A stretch of 64,000 nucleotides of DNA from Pachyseris speciosa. Its lineage: Eukaryota > Cnidaria > Anthozoa > Scleractinia > Pachyseridae. The translations under genes were made by a program, and so were the position numbers. The notes under the pieces are model-generated. The model was not told the DNA's origin, searched no databases, and saw only the letters and a program-made list of their open reading frames with translations. Of this stretch, positions 10,858 to 19,770 are shown piece after piece. The stretch spans positions 140,001 through 204,000 of the forward strand of contig JAEMWC010000394.1 in the NCBI GenBank assembly GCA_016490735.1. The letters run 5' to 3'. Each line of letters starts with the position of its first letter. Positions within the stretch are counted from its first letter, which is position 1.

Positions 10858-11474
10858 TCTAACAAATATATTGCCACGTGGATTATCCACAAGGTGCAAG
10901 TGGCTCTGCCGGTTCATTCCACAAGGATCATGGGTAGGCCAATGTTCCCCAGTGTAATTATGAAAATGGTAGTAAGGGCTGTCCTAGTAACCAGTGCTAT
11001 GTAACATCGGTTCAAACCTCACTGGCTATCCAAAACACTTGTCACTCACACGTTTAATGACCTCACAGTCTACACTTCCGTCCTGCCAATCAACCAAATT
11101 TCCACTTACCGGATCACAAATTAATCAGTTGTTAATGTTGTTCTTGATTAGGACCTCACTGCCAAGTTTTTTTCCCCAGCCCGTAGTCAATGGTTTGATG
11201 TATGTTTCGTTCAGCGGTGGAGTTGTCGAGATACCACCCCTAACTCTTGGTTTAGCTGGCCAGTCCGCTCTTGGGGTAATTGCGTTTAATCCTCTTTGAA
11301 AATAATGGTAGTTAGTGAAATGATAACTCCACGCTAGGGACAATGCACTTCCGTTAGTTTCCATGTCATAGTGAGCCTTGAACCTTCCGGCTGGGGAGCT
11401 ACTCTTAGGATGAAGCCAACAAACAACCGACGGAGGAATTGGAGAAAGGCTGAGGAGGGAGTGGCACGAGGACA
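10858..11474 (-). pseudogene. Fibrinogen-like last exon of gene copy A (decayed)
   Basis: The minus-strand acceptor side (CACAG at about 11475-11479) opens in phase 1 to SSCHSLLSLSPIPPS, then YDMETNG, a relic of the fibrinogen-like core YCDMETDGGGW. It continues as WSYHF, TPRADWP and STTPPLNET. An in-frame TGA follows NNINN, and two TAG codons lie further on. Beyond them homology continues to HDPCG and the terminal GNIFVR. The cysteine and GGGW residues are lost (HYDMETNGSAL). It aligns along its length with the copy C exon 60447-61091, which shares the TGA. Confidence 0.75.
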
Positions 11475-12965
11475 CTGTGGTCTCCGGGGAATAATGATTG
11501 TATTTAACCGCGTTTAAACATAAATAAAGATAAGGGGTTTATTTTGAGAGATCAGAGATGATAAGTTTTTCTTGAGTCTGTGAGTTTAGTAACTTTTACT
11601 GACAGCGAACCATGTTGTCGGTGCTGTGAATCAATGTGTCAGTGTTCCTAAAATTCATTATTTGAAATGATTTAATAAAACCTATGGGAAAAAATAAAAT
11701 CAGCTCTTAACTCTCAAAGTAAATTCTTACCGGCCCCTTCAACGGAATTACGGTCATTGAACATATTAGCGGTATTGAATATTTTGTAGTTATATTCCGT
11801 TGTGGTGTAAAACCTATGAAATCGCCAACTACATCAAGAAACAGCACGCAGTAGCGGCAACACACTCTTTCGAACTCTTGCTCTCCAGCAAAGCCATATT
11901 TTTCCGTTTTAAAACAAATCACATCTCTAAATGTTGCGTAGCTCTTAAAATTGCAGGCTTTTTCTCCCTCTTTCAGGGTTCATAATGTACAACTCCTAAG
12001 TCTTGATGTTAAACCATGGATCCCCCACCCTTCAACAGGAAAATAAATGCAAATTATGACTCGTTCGATTGTAAACTGCACATATTATATAAGTTTGAAT
12101 GCGTTTCCTTTCAACGCATCCTAAAACAAATGCATAAGCAACACTGTATTACGTCTCTTCTCAATCTTAAGGCAGTGAAAAAGTTAGTGATATAATCTTT
12201 ATTGTTATTTAAAGCAAATAATTGAATACACACTTGCCAGTTAACAATCCAATCTGGCTTACAAAGTACAAAGTTAAAAAAATTGTCTCAAAAAACCTAA
12301 AACTACAAATAAAAAAGTTCAACGTTCAAACAGAATTGAAAAGACTATGATATTTACAAAGCAGGGATATCATTAATTTTTCTTGTTAAAGCATTTTACA
12401 TATGATTCACTCGACTATCACATCACACATGAGTGGCTAACGTTAACGCCCTTTCTGCTGCGCAGTTTCTTAACTTTCATCCTTAAGTCCAGGGACTAAA
12501 CTGTTTGTTTGTTTGTTTGTTTTTTTTGGCCTTGTCAAAATGAACAACGTCCGGACGCCTTGTGAACATCATGACTTTGACATGAATGGCTGCAGTAGTA
12601 AACAATATTTTGAAAAGGGCTTTTGAAAAAGTAGAATAGCCGCGCGACTTTTGCGATACCCTTAGAAATACACACATATCTAGATATTTCAAAACAAAAT
12701 AGTTACTGAAATGCTATCACTTTTGATGTTTTTTTGTAGTGATGATGTGCTGTCTAAGTTTTGATTTAGCTTTAACTCCTCAAAATGCGGTAATTAAGCT
12801 TCTCTGACCTTTTAATATGTCAGACGTTGAAGTCTGTAAATCAAACAATCAGTCAATCAATCATCCAATCAATCATCAGCCATCAAATCGATCAATAAAT
12901 TAATCAACCAATCAAGAAATTGCTCGATCCATCAAGCAAATGGCCATTCAAAACTTCCACCTCAC
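11475..12965. other. Intron of gene copy A
   Basis: This lies between the discoidin and fibrinogen-like exons. From about 12030 it aligns with 61520-62600 of copy C (for example 'cttctcaatcttaagg', 'atgcggtaattaagcttct'). A degenerate AATC-type tract occupies 12838-12930, also present in copy C. No ORF. Confidence 0.6.
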
Positions 12966-13110
12966 CGTTACAGCCATACAGCTCCACACTCATGGATATG
13001 TGCAACGCCAAGTTGTTTCCCGAAAGCGAATGTAATATATAACATGCTCTGATTGATGGGTTGAGATCATAATAAAAGACAGAGCGTCGGCTTCTGTTTT
13101 CAGCAAACTC
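12966..13110 (-). CDS. Discoidin (F5/8 type C) exon 2, gene copy A
   Basis: The minus-strand exon runs from a TTAG acceptor (13111-13114) to a GTGAG donor (12961-12965): 145 bases, phase 0 to phase 1. It encodes the C-terminal half of a discoidin domain, ending SMSVELYGCNG, where the final cysteine closes the domain. Compared with copy C (62610-62748), the middle is degenerate: the conserved ARYIRIRP segment has become ACYILHS. It is probably an exon under relaxed constraint, and the product may be misfolded. Confidence 0.65.
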
Positions 13111-13136
13111 CTAATTTGGCAAAATAACACATTACA

Positions 13137-13150
13137 ACAACAACAACAAC

Positions 13151-13183
<33 letters not shown>

Positions 13184-13441
13184 TCAGAAAATCTTATATA
13201 GCTCATTTTCCATGTGTATATGATCAAATGCGTTTTACAAGCAGATGAAATTGGAATTTGGAAATGTTGGTTTTTTGTGGAGCGGGGAAAACATGAGAAC
13301 CCGGAGAGAAACCTCTCGGAGCAGAGGAGACAACCAACAACAAACTCAACCCACATATGACGTCGAGTCCGGGAATTGAACCCGGGCCACATTGGTGGAA
13401 GGCGAGTGCTCTCACCACTGCGCCATCCCTGCTCCCCAACA
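13137..13441 (-). mobile_element. tRNA-derived SINE (tRNA-Gly-like head)
   Basis: Minus strand: box A GGCGCAGTGGTGAGAGCAC, anticodon-loop region CTTCCAC (TCC, glycine), box B GGGTTCAATTCCC, then a conserved unrelated body (GTTGGTTGTCTCC...) and a 3' tail of (TTA)n/(TTG)n seen at 13137-13184 on the plus strand as (AAC)n(AAT)n. These are the hallmarks of a pol III-transcribed SINE, mobilised in trans by a LINE. Confidence 0.85.
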
Positions 13442-13916
13442 TTAAGATAAGATAAAGGTCCTTAGTGGTAAAATGTTCATACTTTCGCCTTTTCGCACTT
13501 TTGATCAGGAACTTCTATCATTTTATACGACAGTAGAACGATGTTCAAAAAAGGGGAACCTACAGAACGTTCAAAAAACAAACTAAAGGCTGGACTTTCA
13601 TCAAAAGAGCTATACTAGCAATTTTCGTGGTAATTTTAAAGGGGCAACACACTTCCGTCAATAGAAACGTGACCAAGCAACATGCGACATTCTGCGCCAT
13701 TTCGCAGGATAATCGCTTAATATTTGTTGGAGGCTGTTGGAAATGAGTTGAATTATGGATCTTGTGCTAAAAACGATGCAAAATTTAGAAGGCGCAATGA
13801 CTTTATTTTTATTGGTTTGACCATTTAGGAACTCTTCAATGAGTTCAAGGAAAACCTATAAAGCCTAGTATTTGTTTTGACCCTTCAAGGCTGACCTAAA
13901 GATATCGCACGTAGTA
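13442..13916. other. Intron of gene copy A, no gene seen
   Basis: Sequence between the SINE and the long hairpin. No ORF, repeat or RNA gene is recognised. Confidence 0.5.
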
Positions 13917-14104
13917 GTAGTATACTGGCGTCAATTAACGAATACCACTTACCACTTGTGTAAATAAGCCTCCTTTTAACCTTTTAACCCCAAAACAAGA
14001 ACTTGAGTAAAGCGAAAGTTATTGTTTTGGGGGTTAAAAGGTGAAAAGGAGGCTTGTTTACACAAGTGGTAAGTGGTATTCGTTAATTGACGCCAGTATA
14101 CTAC
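13917..14104. repeat. Long hairpin, arms about 80 bp
   Basis: The left arm from GTAGTATACTGGCGTC (13917) is the near-perfect reverse complement of the right arm ending GACGCCAGTATACTAC (14104). The loop around 14001-14022 is short. No ORF. It resembles a palindromic MITE or fold-back element. Confidence 0.85.
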
Positions 14105-14587
14105 TTCCCAACCGGATTTGACCGGTCCAAACCACCCATAACTAGTAAGACCTGTTTAAGAAAACCATATTGAAAAAGACAAAACCGGTTTGAGAAGCCC
14201 GGAAATTAGAGAGAGGGGAAGAGGAAAAATATTGTGTTACGTGAATGGACACAAGGATGAACAATAAGGACATCCTACGTTATAATGTGACGTAAGCTCT
14301 TAAAAAAGAAATTGAATATTGGTTGGGAAAAGTTAAAAACAGAAAAAAGGAAGCAGAGTTTGGCTTATTAAGGCGTCATGTAAGAGATTTAAAAAAAATG
14401 ATATATCTCCATGGAAATTTATTTTGTATTCTTATAAAAATATATTTTATTGATATATATCTCATTTAAAGTTTTTTATAAACTTCCAACCGAGACAAAA
14501 AATTTATGAAAGATTGGTTGACAGACGAAGGGTTTTATGACACTGTTAATTAATAACATACAATTAAAGATTTGTGTAATGTTATAA

Positions 14588-14897
14588 ATGGATATGTTGG
14601 ATTATGCTATACCAGAGCTTCGGGAAAATTTTTTGAAGAAAGTTGTTAACACAAAATTGGAACAACGTAAGTGGAAACCAATTTTAGCCTCTATTAAAAA
14701 CGCCAAATATTGTGAAGTTTGTAAAAGAATTACAAAAAAAAATTCATTTAAAATTTAATGATCAGTGGTAGGTTTTCTGTTTTCTTTGTTTGAGAAAAAT
14801 TAATTTTTCTCCTAATTTAAGGGATATTTTATTTGAATATAAAAATCGTTCAATTTATAAAAAGAATTTTCCTGGAATTTTTATTTGTTTAAGTTAA
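14588..14897 (+). pseudogene. Small double-CxxC ORF, copy 1
   Basis: The ATG at 14588 opens MDMLDYAIPELRENFLKKVV, a helical F-box-like start. It continues to WKPILASIKNAKYCEVCKRI, giving the first CxxC. The frame then breaks near 14758 and resumes as CFLCLRKINFSPNLRDILFE (second CxxC) up to a TAA at 14897. Two CxxC pairs suggest a zinc-binding protein of roughly 100 residues. The family is not recognised. Function unknown. Confidence 0.5.
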
Positions 14898-14917
14898 AGT
14901 TTTGTGTACTTTTATAA

Positions 14918-16230
14918 ATGGATGTGTTGGATTGCATTAATAATCTTCTTCCTGAGTTGAGGGAGATCATTTTGAAAGAAACAATTAAATTATAATTAAA
15001 ACAACATTCAGATTTAGGTTGGGGCCCCATTTTGACTCTTATTAAACCCATTGGCACCCGTGCCGGCCAAAACCGGCCGTAAAAAAACTCCCATACTTCA
15101 AAACATTGCAACTTTCTCAATCGCACGAATATTGCCTTAACTGTTAGTTGTGAGCACGAAATGGAATGTCCTTTAAATTTGGATATCCAATAAACGCAAG
15201 AAACGTAGCGATTTTTACCAAATATGGCCTTTTGAGTTTGGACAGGAACGAAACTGACCTTTTTTAACGTCAAAGAGAAACGACAAAAATGCCCCTTTTT
15301 GCCTTCATGTTGTTTTAGGAAATCATCGTCGAAAAACCAAACTTCAACCATCATAACGAAATTCAGTCCTTTTTCTAGCTTAGAAATGACTTTTTTTGTT
15401 CATATTCTTCTCCCGAGCGTAGATACAGCCTTTTTGTTCCAGTGCATTCAGGCCTTCCCGACATTTTCAACATCTCGAGCACGTTGCATGCTGGGAACTA
15501 ACGAGAATTTTTGACAGCGCCACTCCGACCTACCGCCAAAATTTACTGCTTGTGGTCATCTTCAGTGCTCAAAAATTCCAAAATATGCGGCGGTAGGTCG
15601 AGAAATTCATCAGTAGTCGAGTCCCAAAGATACTAAGTGTCCGACCGGCCAAATTCCCAGTTCGTCGAGTAACAAGCCAAATTCGACAACAAAGTACATC
15701 ACCTTGCTCGATTCTTTGGGAAAGTGGACTCTTAGCTACCGTCACGCTTAATGATGCTCATCAGGCAGCCGCTAAAGATGAAAAATGGCTGTAAACTTAG
15801 CAAAAATCGCAAGCAAACCGAACTTGGGCCATTGTTTTTGCTTCACGGATAAAATATAGCTACGTCAAAATGACGTTTTCAGAAACCTTGAGCCTCCAGT
15901 GCCTTAGGACAGCACCACTTTTCCCTGGTAGTTGCAAATAAAGAGTCACAAATTGCTATTCATCGTTTATAGGTGGAAAATCAATCCGAAAACGTAAAAA
16001 CAGCTGGTAGTCAATGGGTAAGAAGGTTCCACATTGTAAAAACTTTGAAAGAATTTCAGATAACATATTGTGTAAAATGTAGATCTTGCTATCGTAATTA
16101 TATGTGTTTTCTTTGTTTAAAAAAATCTAATCTTGTTCATAATATATGGGAAGAAATGTTTTCTTATGATGATTATTTTCTTTATGAAGTTTATAAAAAT
16201 TATTTTTCTGATTTATTTTATTTAATTTAA
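14918..16230 (+). pseudogene. Small double-CxxC ORF, copy 2, split by a transposon
   Basis: The ATG at 14918 opens MDVLDCINNLLPELREIILK, homologous to the start of copy 1, with an internal TAA after ETIKL. At 15047 it is interrupted by the TIR element. After 16018 the frame resumes with YCVKCRSC and CFLCLKKSNLVHNIWEEMFS, ending at 16230. The order matches copy 1: helical N-terminus, CxxC, CFLC(L)(R/K)K, acidic/aromatic tail. Divergence between the copies suggests an old tandem pair. Function unknown. Confidence 0.5.
15047..16018. mobile_element. Non-autonomous TIR element inside small zinc ORF
   Basis: The left end CCCATTGGCACC and right end GG(T)AGTCAATGGG are inverted. The insert exactly separates the two halves of the zinc-motif ORF. 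No transposase is recognised. A 104-codon minus-strand frame (15040-15354) runs out through the left end and is probably chance. Confidence 0.55.
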
Positions 16231-16260
16231 AGTTTTATGTTGAAAGATAAATAGTTGGTT

Positions 16261-17002
16261 TGTTGGTTATGCTTTTTCATTTTGTGCAAGACAAAGTTGC
16301 CGATGAAACTTCTTCCCTAATCAGTTAAATCATTTTGCTTTGGTACAAGGGTTGCGAAAGCTCTAACAAGAATAAAGATGAGGCAAAGCGCCTATCGTAA
16401 AGGAATTCAACAACTGACTCTTCTACCACTAGCACTTTGTTATAGAGGTTGCGATGTCTTCTACAAGACAAGGTCGGTGTAAGGGGCAAAGACAAAGGAG
16501 AGTGCTATGGCCTTATTCAAGAATGCACAACTATCTCGGATTTCCTGTTTAAAGCATTTACTAGAAAGGAATGTTCAAAAATAAAGACTCCTGCTTTCTG
16601 TTGCCATTTGGCACTGAAAACACGCTTTTGGTATGAAATAGGTCAACAGTTCAGCCTTAGCTTTAAGGCAACAGCGATAACTCTATGGAACAACGAAGAA
16701 ATCTATGCTACGGAGCTTATAGTTTGGCATATCGGCTCCTTTCTTGTCTTGTACATCTGGTAACGGTGACGATTTTAAATTGTAAAGTTCTTCAATTAGG
16801 TTGTGTATACTGATAACACATCTTAAAATAGGTTACTTCCTCTAAAAATTGGAAATACCTACTAGAACAAAAAACACTAACAAAATGTGGGCAAACGTAG
16901 CTTTGGTTCAAAACGGTCGTCTGTGGTTTCGTGTACTTGTTGCAAATAGGTGCTTTTGAGTTGTTGTTGGAGATGTTTACAACGCTATCATTTACAAGTC
17001 AC
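16261..17002. other. Intron of gene copy A, no gene seen
   Basis: Sequence between the AT-rich island and the discoidin exon. Only short chance ORFs are seen. Confidence 0.5.
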
Positions 17003-17336
17003 CTTGTCCATGGTTTGTCCTCTTTCACTGAAGTTACGGAAATTCACACCATTGTCACTGTGCTGTAACTTATATTTGGTTACCCACTCGTCAACATCAC
17101 TTCTCCCTTGCGTTGTCACACGTGTCACAGTGACGTCTAGTCTCAGTAGATCCACCTGCAGCCACTTATTGATATCATTTTTCTCAGCTGACCATCCTCC
17201 GGCTACACCTGGAGCGTGTGTGAAGTTCAGTCGTCCCTGGCTGGCAGAGCCAGCTTCATGATGTGCCGAAGAGGCTTTATTTTGTCCGTCAGAGATCGCA
17301 CCATTTGCTATGCCCAGAGCTTCTTTGTCATTTCTA
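17003..17336 (-). CDS. Discoidin (F5/8 type C) exon 1, gene copy A
   Basis: The minus-strand exon encodes the N-terminal half of a discoidin domain: EALGIANGAISDGQ, then ASSAHHEAGSASQGRLNF, GGWSAEKNDINKWLQVDLL, VTRVTTQGRSDVDEWVTKYK and LQHSDNGVNF. All are signature blocks of the family, which binds lipids or glycans outside the cell. The donor GTGACT follows at 16997-17002 in phase 0, matching the phase-0 acceptor of the exon at 12966-13110. The acceptor position is uncertain and its phase does not match the EGF exon upstream, so an exon may be missing. The usual first cysteine is replaced (NDKEALG). Confidence 0.72.
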
Positions 17337-17557
17337 CTTGTTTCAAGGAAGGCAGAATTCATGACACTACTTTATTAAACCCATTTTGGAATGGATTAAG
17401 AAGGATGCGACTTAGAGAAAGAAATAGTGCCATTCACTGCCATAGCACTGTTAAGAGCTAATCAGATTGCAAGGATCACCAGCGATTTCAAAATGGGTAC
17501 AATAGAGAGGTTTTCCTCTGCGAAAGCCGAATTCAAGTAATTCAGAAACTTGTTTCT

Positions 17558-17560
<3 letters not shown>
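17337..17560. other. Intron sequence, no gene seen
   Basis: A short spacer between the discoidin exon and the (TA)n tract that marks the Penelope tail. Confidence 0.5.

Positions 17561-17616
<56 letters not shown>
17561..17616. repeat. (TA)n microsatellite
   Basis: A TA tract at the outer edge of the fourth Penelope-like element's tail. Confidence 0.95.
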
Positions 17617-17619
<3 letters not shown>

Positions 17620-17644
17620 TAATAGCCAAGAACTGGAAAATACG

Positions 17645-17692
17645 ACTTTGCCAATATTTCGTCTTTATTAAAAGACTTCATCAGGGCAACTG
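17645..17692 (-). ncRNA. Hammerhead ribozyme (minimal stem III)
   Basis: The minus strand reads GTTGCC, CTGATGA, stem II GTCTTT/AAAGAC, then GAAA, TATT and GGCAA. TTGCC and GGCAA pair as stem I. Stem III is almost absent, as in many Penelope hammerheads that may need dimers. Confidence 0.75.
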
Positions 17693-17713
17693 ATGTGAAA
17701 GCGGTTAAAACCG

Positions 17714-18753
17714 TTATAAGATATACGCTAGCTGATGTGAGACGCTAATACGAGACTTAAAGCTGCTCGCGCGCTTTAAAGCGCGCGCGTTACATATAAG
17801 TGAAGCAATGAGAGCGATATTAAAATAAATCCCTTCGAGGATTCCTACTACAGAAAAATCATCACTATTAAGACCCAGTGGATAAATACATCGAAGACGG
17901 TATGCCCACTGGGCCTCCCTATCCCTAAGATATTCCTCACTTGAACACTTGTCTATTAACTGTATTCTGACATCACTCAAACCATGATGGTCTGCCTGAT
18001 TGAAATGCCTGTATATAACATCGTCTTTAAGTTTATTCTCAGAGGATAGTCCTCTGTGCGCATTAATCCTAGACTTGTGGTTATTAAATCTAGTCCTAAA
18101 TTTGTTAATAGTAGATCCCACATATTGCATTTGACACATTGCACAAGACAATAGGTAGACTACGTGGTCTGAATTACAATCCAGCTTAAAATTAATCACA
18201 AAATCTCTCCCAGTAACTCTACTTTTGAAACAAATGCCCTCATCCAAGAAATCACAAATCCTGCATCGTCTATCCCCACATCTACCACAACCCTTAACAG
18301 TAACTGGTGTCTTAAGTTCGGAATGTACCAGAATGTCCTTAAGGCATTTAGGCCGCCGGAAAGCCACCATGGGCACCTGTTCTAAGGCCAGCTGGCAACG
18401 CCTAGAAGATTGCAAAACAGGATGAAGCCTGTGTAATATTTTAGAAATACAAGGGAGTGCCGGATGAAATGTGACCACAAAAGGAATACGTTTATTACAA
18501 GCAGGTTGCTTATCCCTAAGGGTTTGTTCCCTGGGAATCCTACGCGCTCGATCTATTTGCCCCTCCACATGCTCCTTGTTATAACCCCTTTTAACCAAGT
18601 AACTGCACAATTCCTCAGCCCGTTTATCAAACAAAGCATCCGTGGAACATATACGTCTTATTCTAAGGGCCTGACCATAAGGGATACCTTTCTTACATGA
18701 ATTAGGGTGACAAGAGGAATGAAACAAATATTGGTGTTTGTCCGTAGGCTTAC
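17714..18753 (-). pseudogene. Penelope RT C-terminus and GIY-YIG endonuclease (interrupted gene)
   Basis: Open from the Polinton junction to 17714 (over 340 codons). KPTDKHQYLFHSSCHPN and KKGIPYGQALRIRRICS are conserved RT-thumb/linker blocks. CGRCGDRRCRIC is the cysteine cluster before the endonuclease. VVYLLSCAMCQMQYVGST is the GIY-YIG core, followed by KFRTRFNNHKSRI, the His-containing HFNQADHHGL, and RDREAQWAYRL with the catalytic glutamate. The upstream frame is recovered at 39024-39190, so the gene was open when the Polinton hit it. Confidence 0.85.
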
Positions 18754-18759
18754 TATATA
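18754..18759. repeat. Polinton target-site duplication, left (TATATA)
   Basis: The six bases TATATA directly precede the AG terminus. The same six bases follow the right end at 39024-39029. A 6-bp duplication is the Polinton hallmark. Confidence 0.92.
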
Positions 18760-19083
18760 AGTAGTATAGTGTTTGGGGTTACGAAATCAATTGACTTCGT
18801 TTTCCCCAAACACTATTCTGGTCTCGTATTCTGGAATATATAGTTATTTAATTTGATGGAATATATAGTTATTTAATTTGATGGAATATATAGTTATTTA
18901 ATTTGATGGAATATATAGTTATTTAATTTGATGGAATATATAGTTATTTAATTTGATGGAATCTATAGTTGTTCAATCTGATGGAACCAAGGTCAGCACA
19001 CTTCATAAAATGCGTGACATTCTCGGAAAAATCACCAAGCGTGACATTCTCGGAAAACAGGGAATGAGTCATCGCCTATAGCT
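18760..19083. repeat. Polinton left terminal inverted repeat (324 bp)
   Basis: Near-identical to the reverse complement of 38725-39023. It contains about six tandem copies of a 25-bp unit (ggaatatatagttatttaat...) at about 18834-18983, the innermost being degenerate, then a unique part with two 'gtgacattctcggaaaa' words. Confidence 0.95.
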
Positions 19084-19770
19084 GCAGAAAAAAAATAGCA
19101 AAACTGGTGGCCACCAGAACCTCTCATGAGGGACTTAATTTGGAATTTGAATCACCACCCGTCCCTCATGAGAGGTTTTTTTGTTTTATTTTTTTTTTGA
19201 ATTCCCACCACCTCACCACCAGAGCTCTGGCCCTATCAGACCCTCTTGGGGCCAATTATTTGTTTTTTTCACCCTCCGGCTTGAGATTGAACCGGCACTT
19301 CTGTCAAGCCAAAGCTTCACTATAGCTCTACCCAACAATCCGACACCATCTAAGGGTGATTTTTTATTTTTCATTTTTTATTTTTCATTTTTTTTTATTT
19401 TTCATTTTTTTATTTTTCATTTTTTATTTTTTTTTATTTTTTCAACCCATGGAATAACGGCGGGGGTTTTTCGTTATTCCACGGGGTGGCTTGTATACAT
19501 TTCGCTAACGAAAGGCCCCCGCTTTTTCCAATCGTTAGATAGTCTGCATACAAGCCACTCTTTATCTGTGTGAAACAACCCTTATATTTTCGTTTGTATT
19601 TTCATTTTTATGCTTGTGGTACATAAATGAAATTTACAAAGATAAAAAATAATACGCATGTGTAAAAAGCGAAAAATCTGACGTAGTTTGATGACTCATT
19701 CGAAAGGGAAACCCCCCAAAGAGGGCAGTATTTTAAAACTCACAAAAATCATATGGCGTGACGTCAACAG
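19084..19770. other. Polinton left subterminal non-coding region with hairpins
   Basis: A 16-bp-arm inverted repeat lies at 19118-19133/19162-19177 (CTCTCATGAG core). A T-rich (ATTTTTCATTTTTT)n tract fills about 19359-19441. Nested short inverted repeats lie at 19451-19557 (ggaataacg/cgttattcc; tggcttgtatac/gcatacaagcca). No gene. It may hold regulatory or replication sequences; this is not shown. Confidence 0.6.

Larger units (their letters stand above)
14230..16260 (+). other. AT-rich island of small tandem ORFs (unknown origin)
   Basis: It shows at least three consecutive plus-strand coding remnants. Each closes near TTTAAAGTTTT-like text, and two start from TTTATAAATGG or GTTATAAATGG. 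Base composition and tight packing differ from the host exons around it. A 972-bp TIR element (15047-16018) interrupts the third ORF. The first remnant (about 14310-14470) reads KKEIEYWLGKVKNRKKEAEF then LLRRHVRDLKK in a broken frame. The source is not identified; a fragment of a compact AT-rich genome (virus or other) is one reading. Confidence 0.45.
17617..18753 (-). mobile_element. Penelope-like retrotransposon, copy 4, 3' part (split by the Polinton)
   Basis: This minus-strand element comes from a different Penelope lineage than copies 1-3. It holds a GIY-YIG endonuclease and a ribozyme-bearing tail. Its missing upstream part continues on the far side of the Polinton (39024-39190) in the same frame. 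It lies in an intron of host gene copy A. Confidence 0.88.

Noticed and set aside
15040..15354. 104-codon minus-strand ORF ending at the TIR element edge
   Set aside because: It runs out through the element's inverted end and shows no domain; likely chance.
18834..18983. Regular 25-bp repeats that could suggest a CRISPR array
   Set aside because: The units are head-to-tail without spacers, lie within a Polinton TIR, and are mirrored at the other end.
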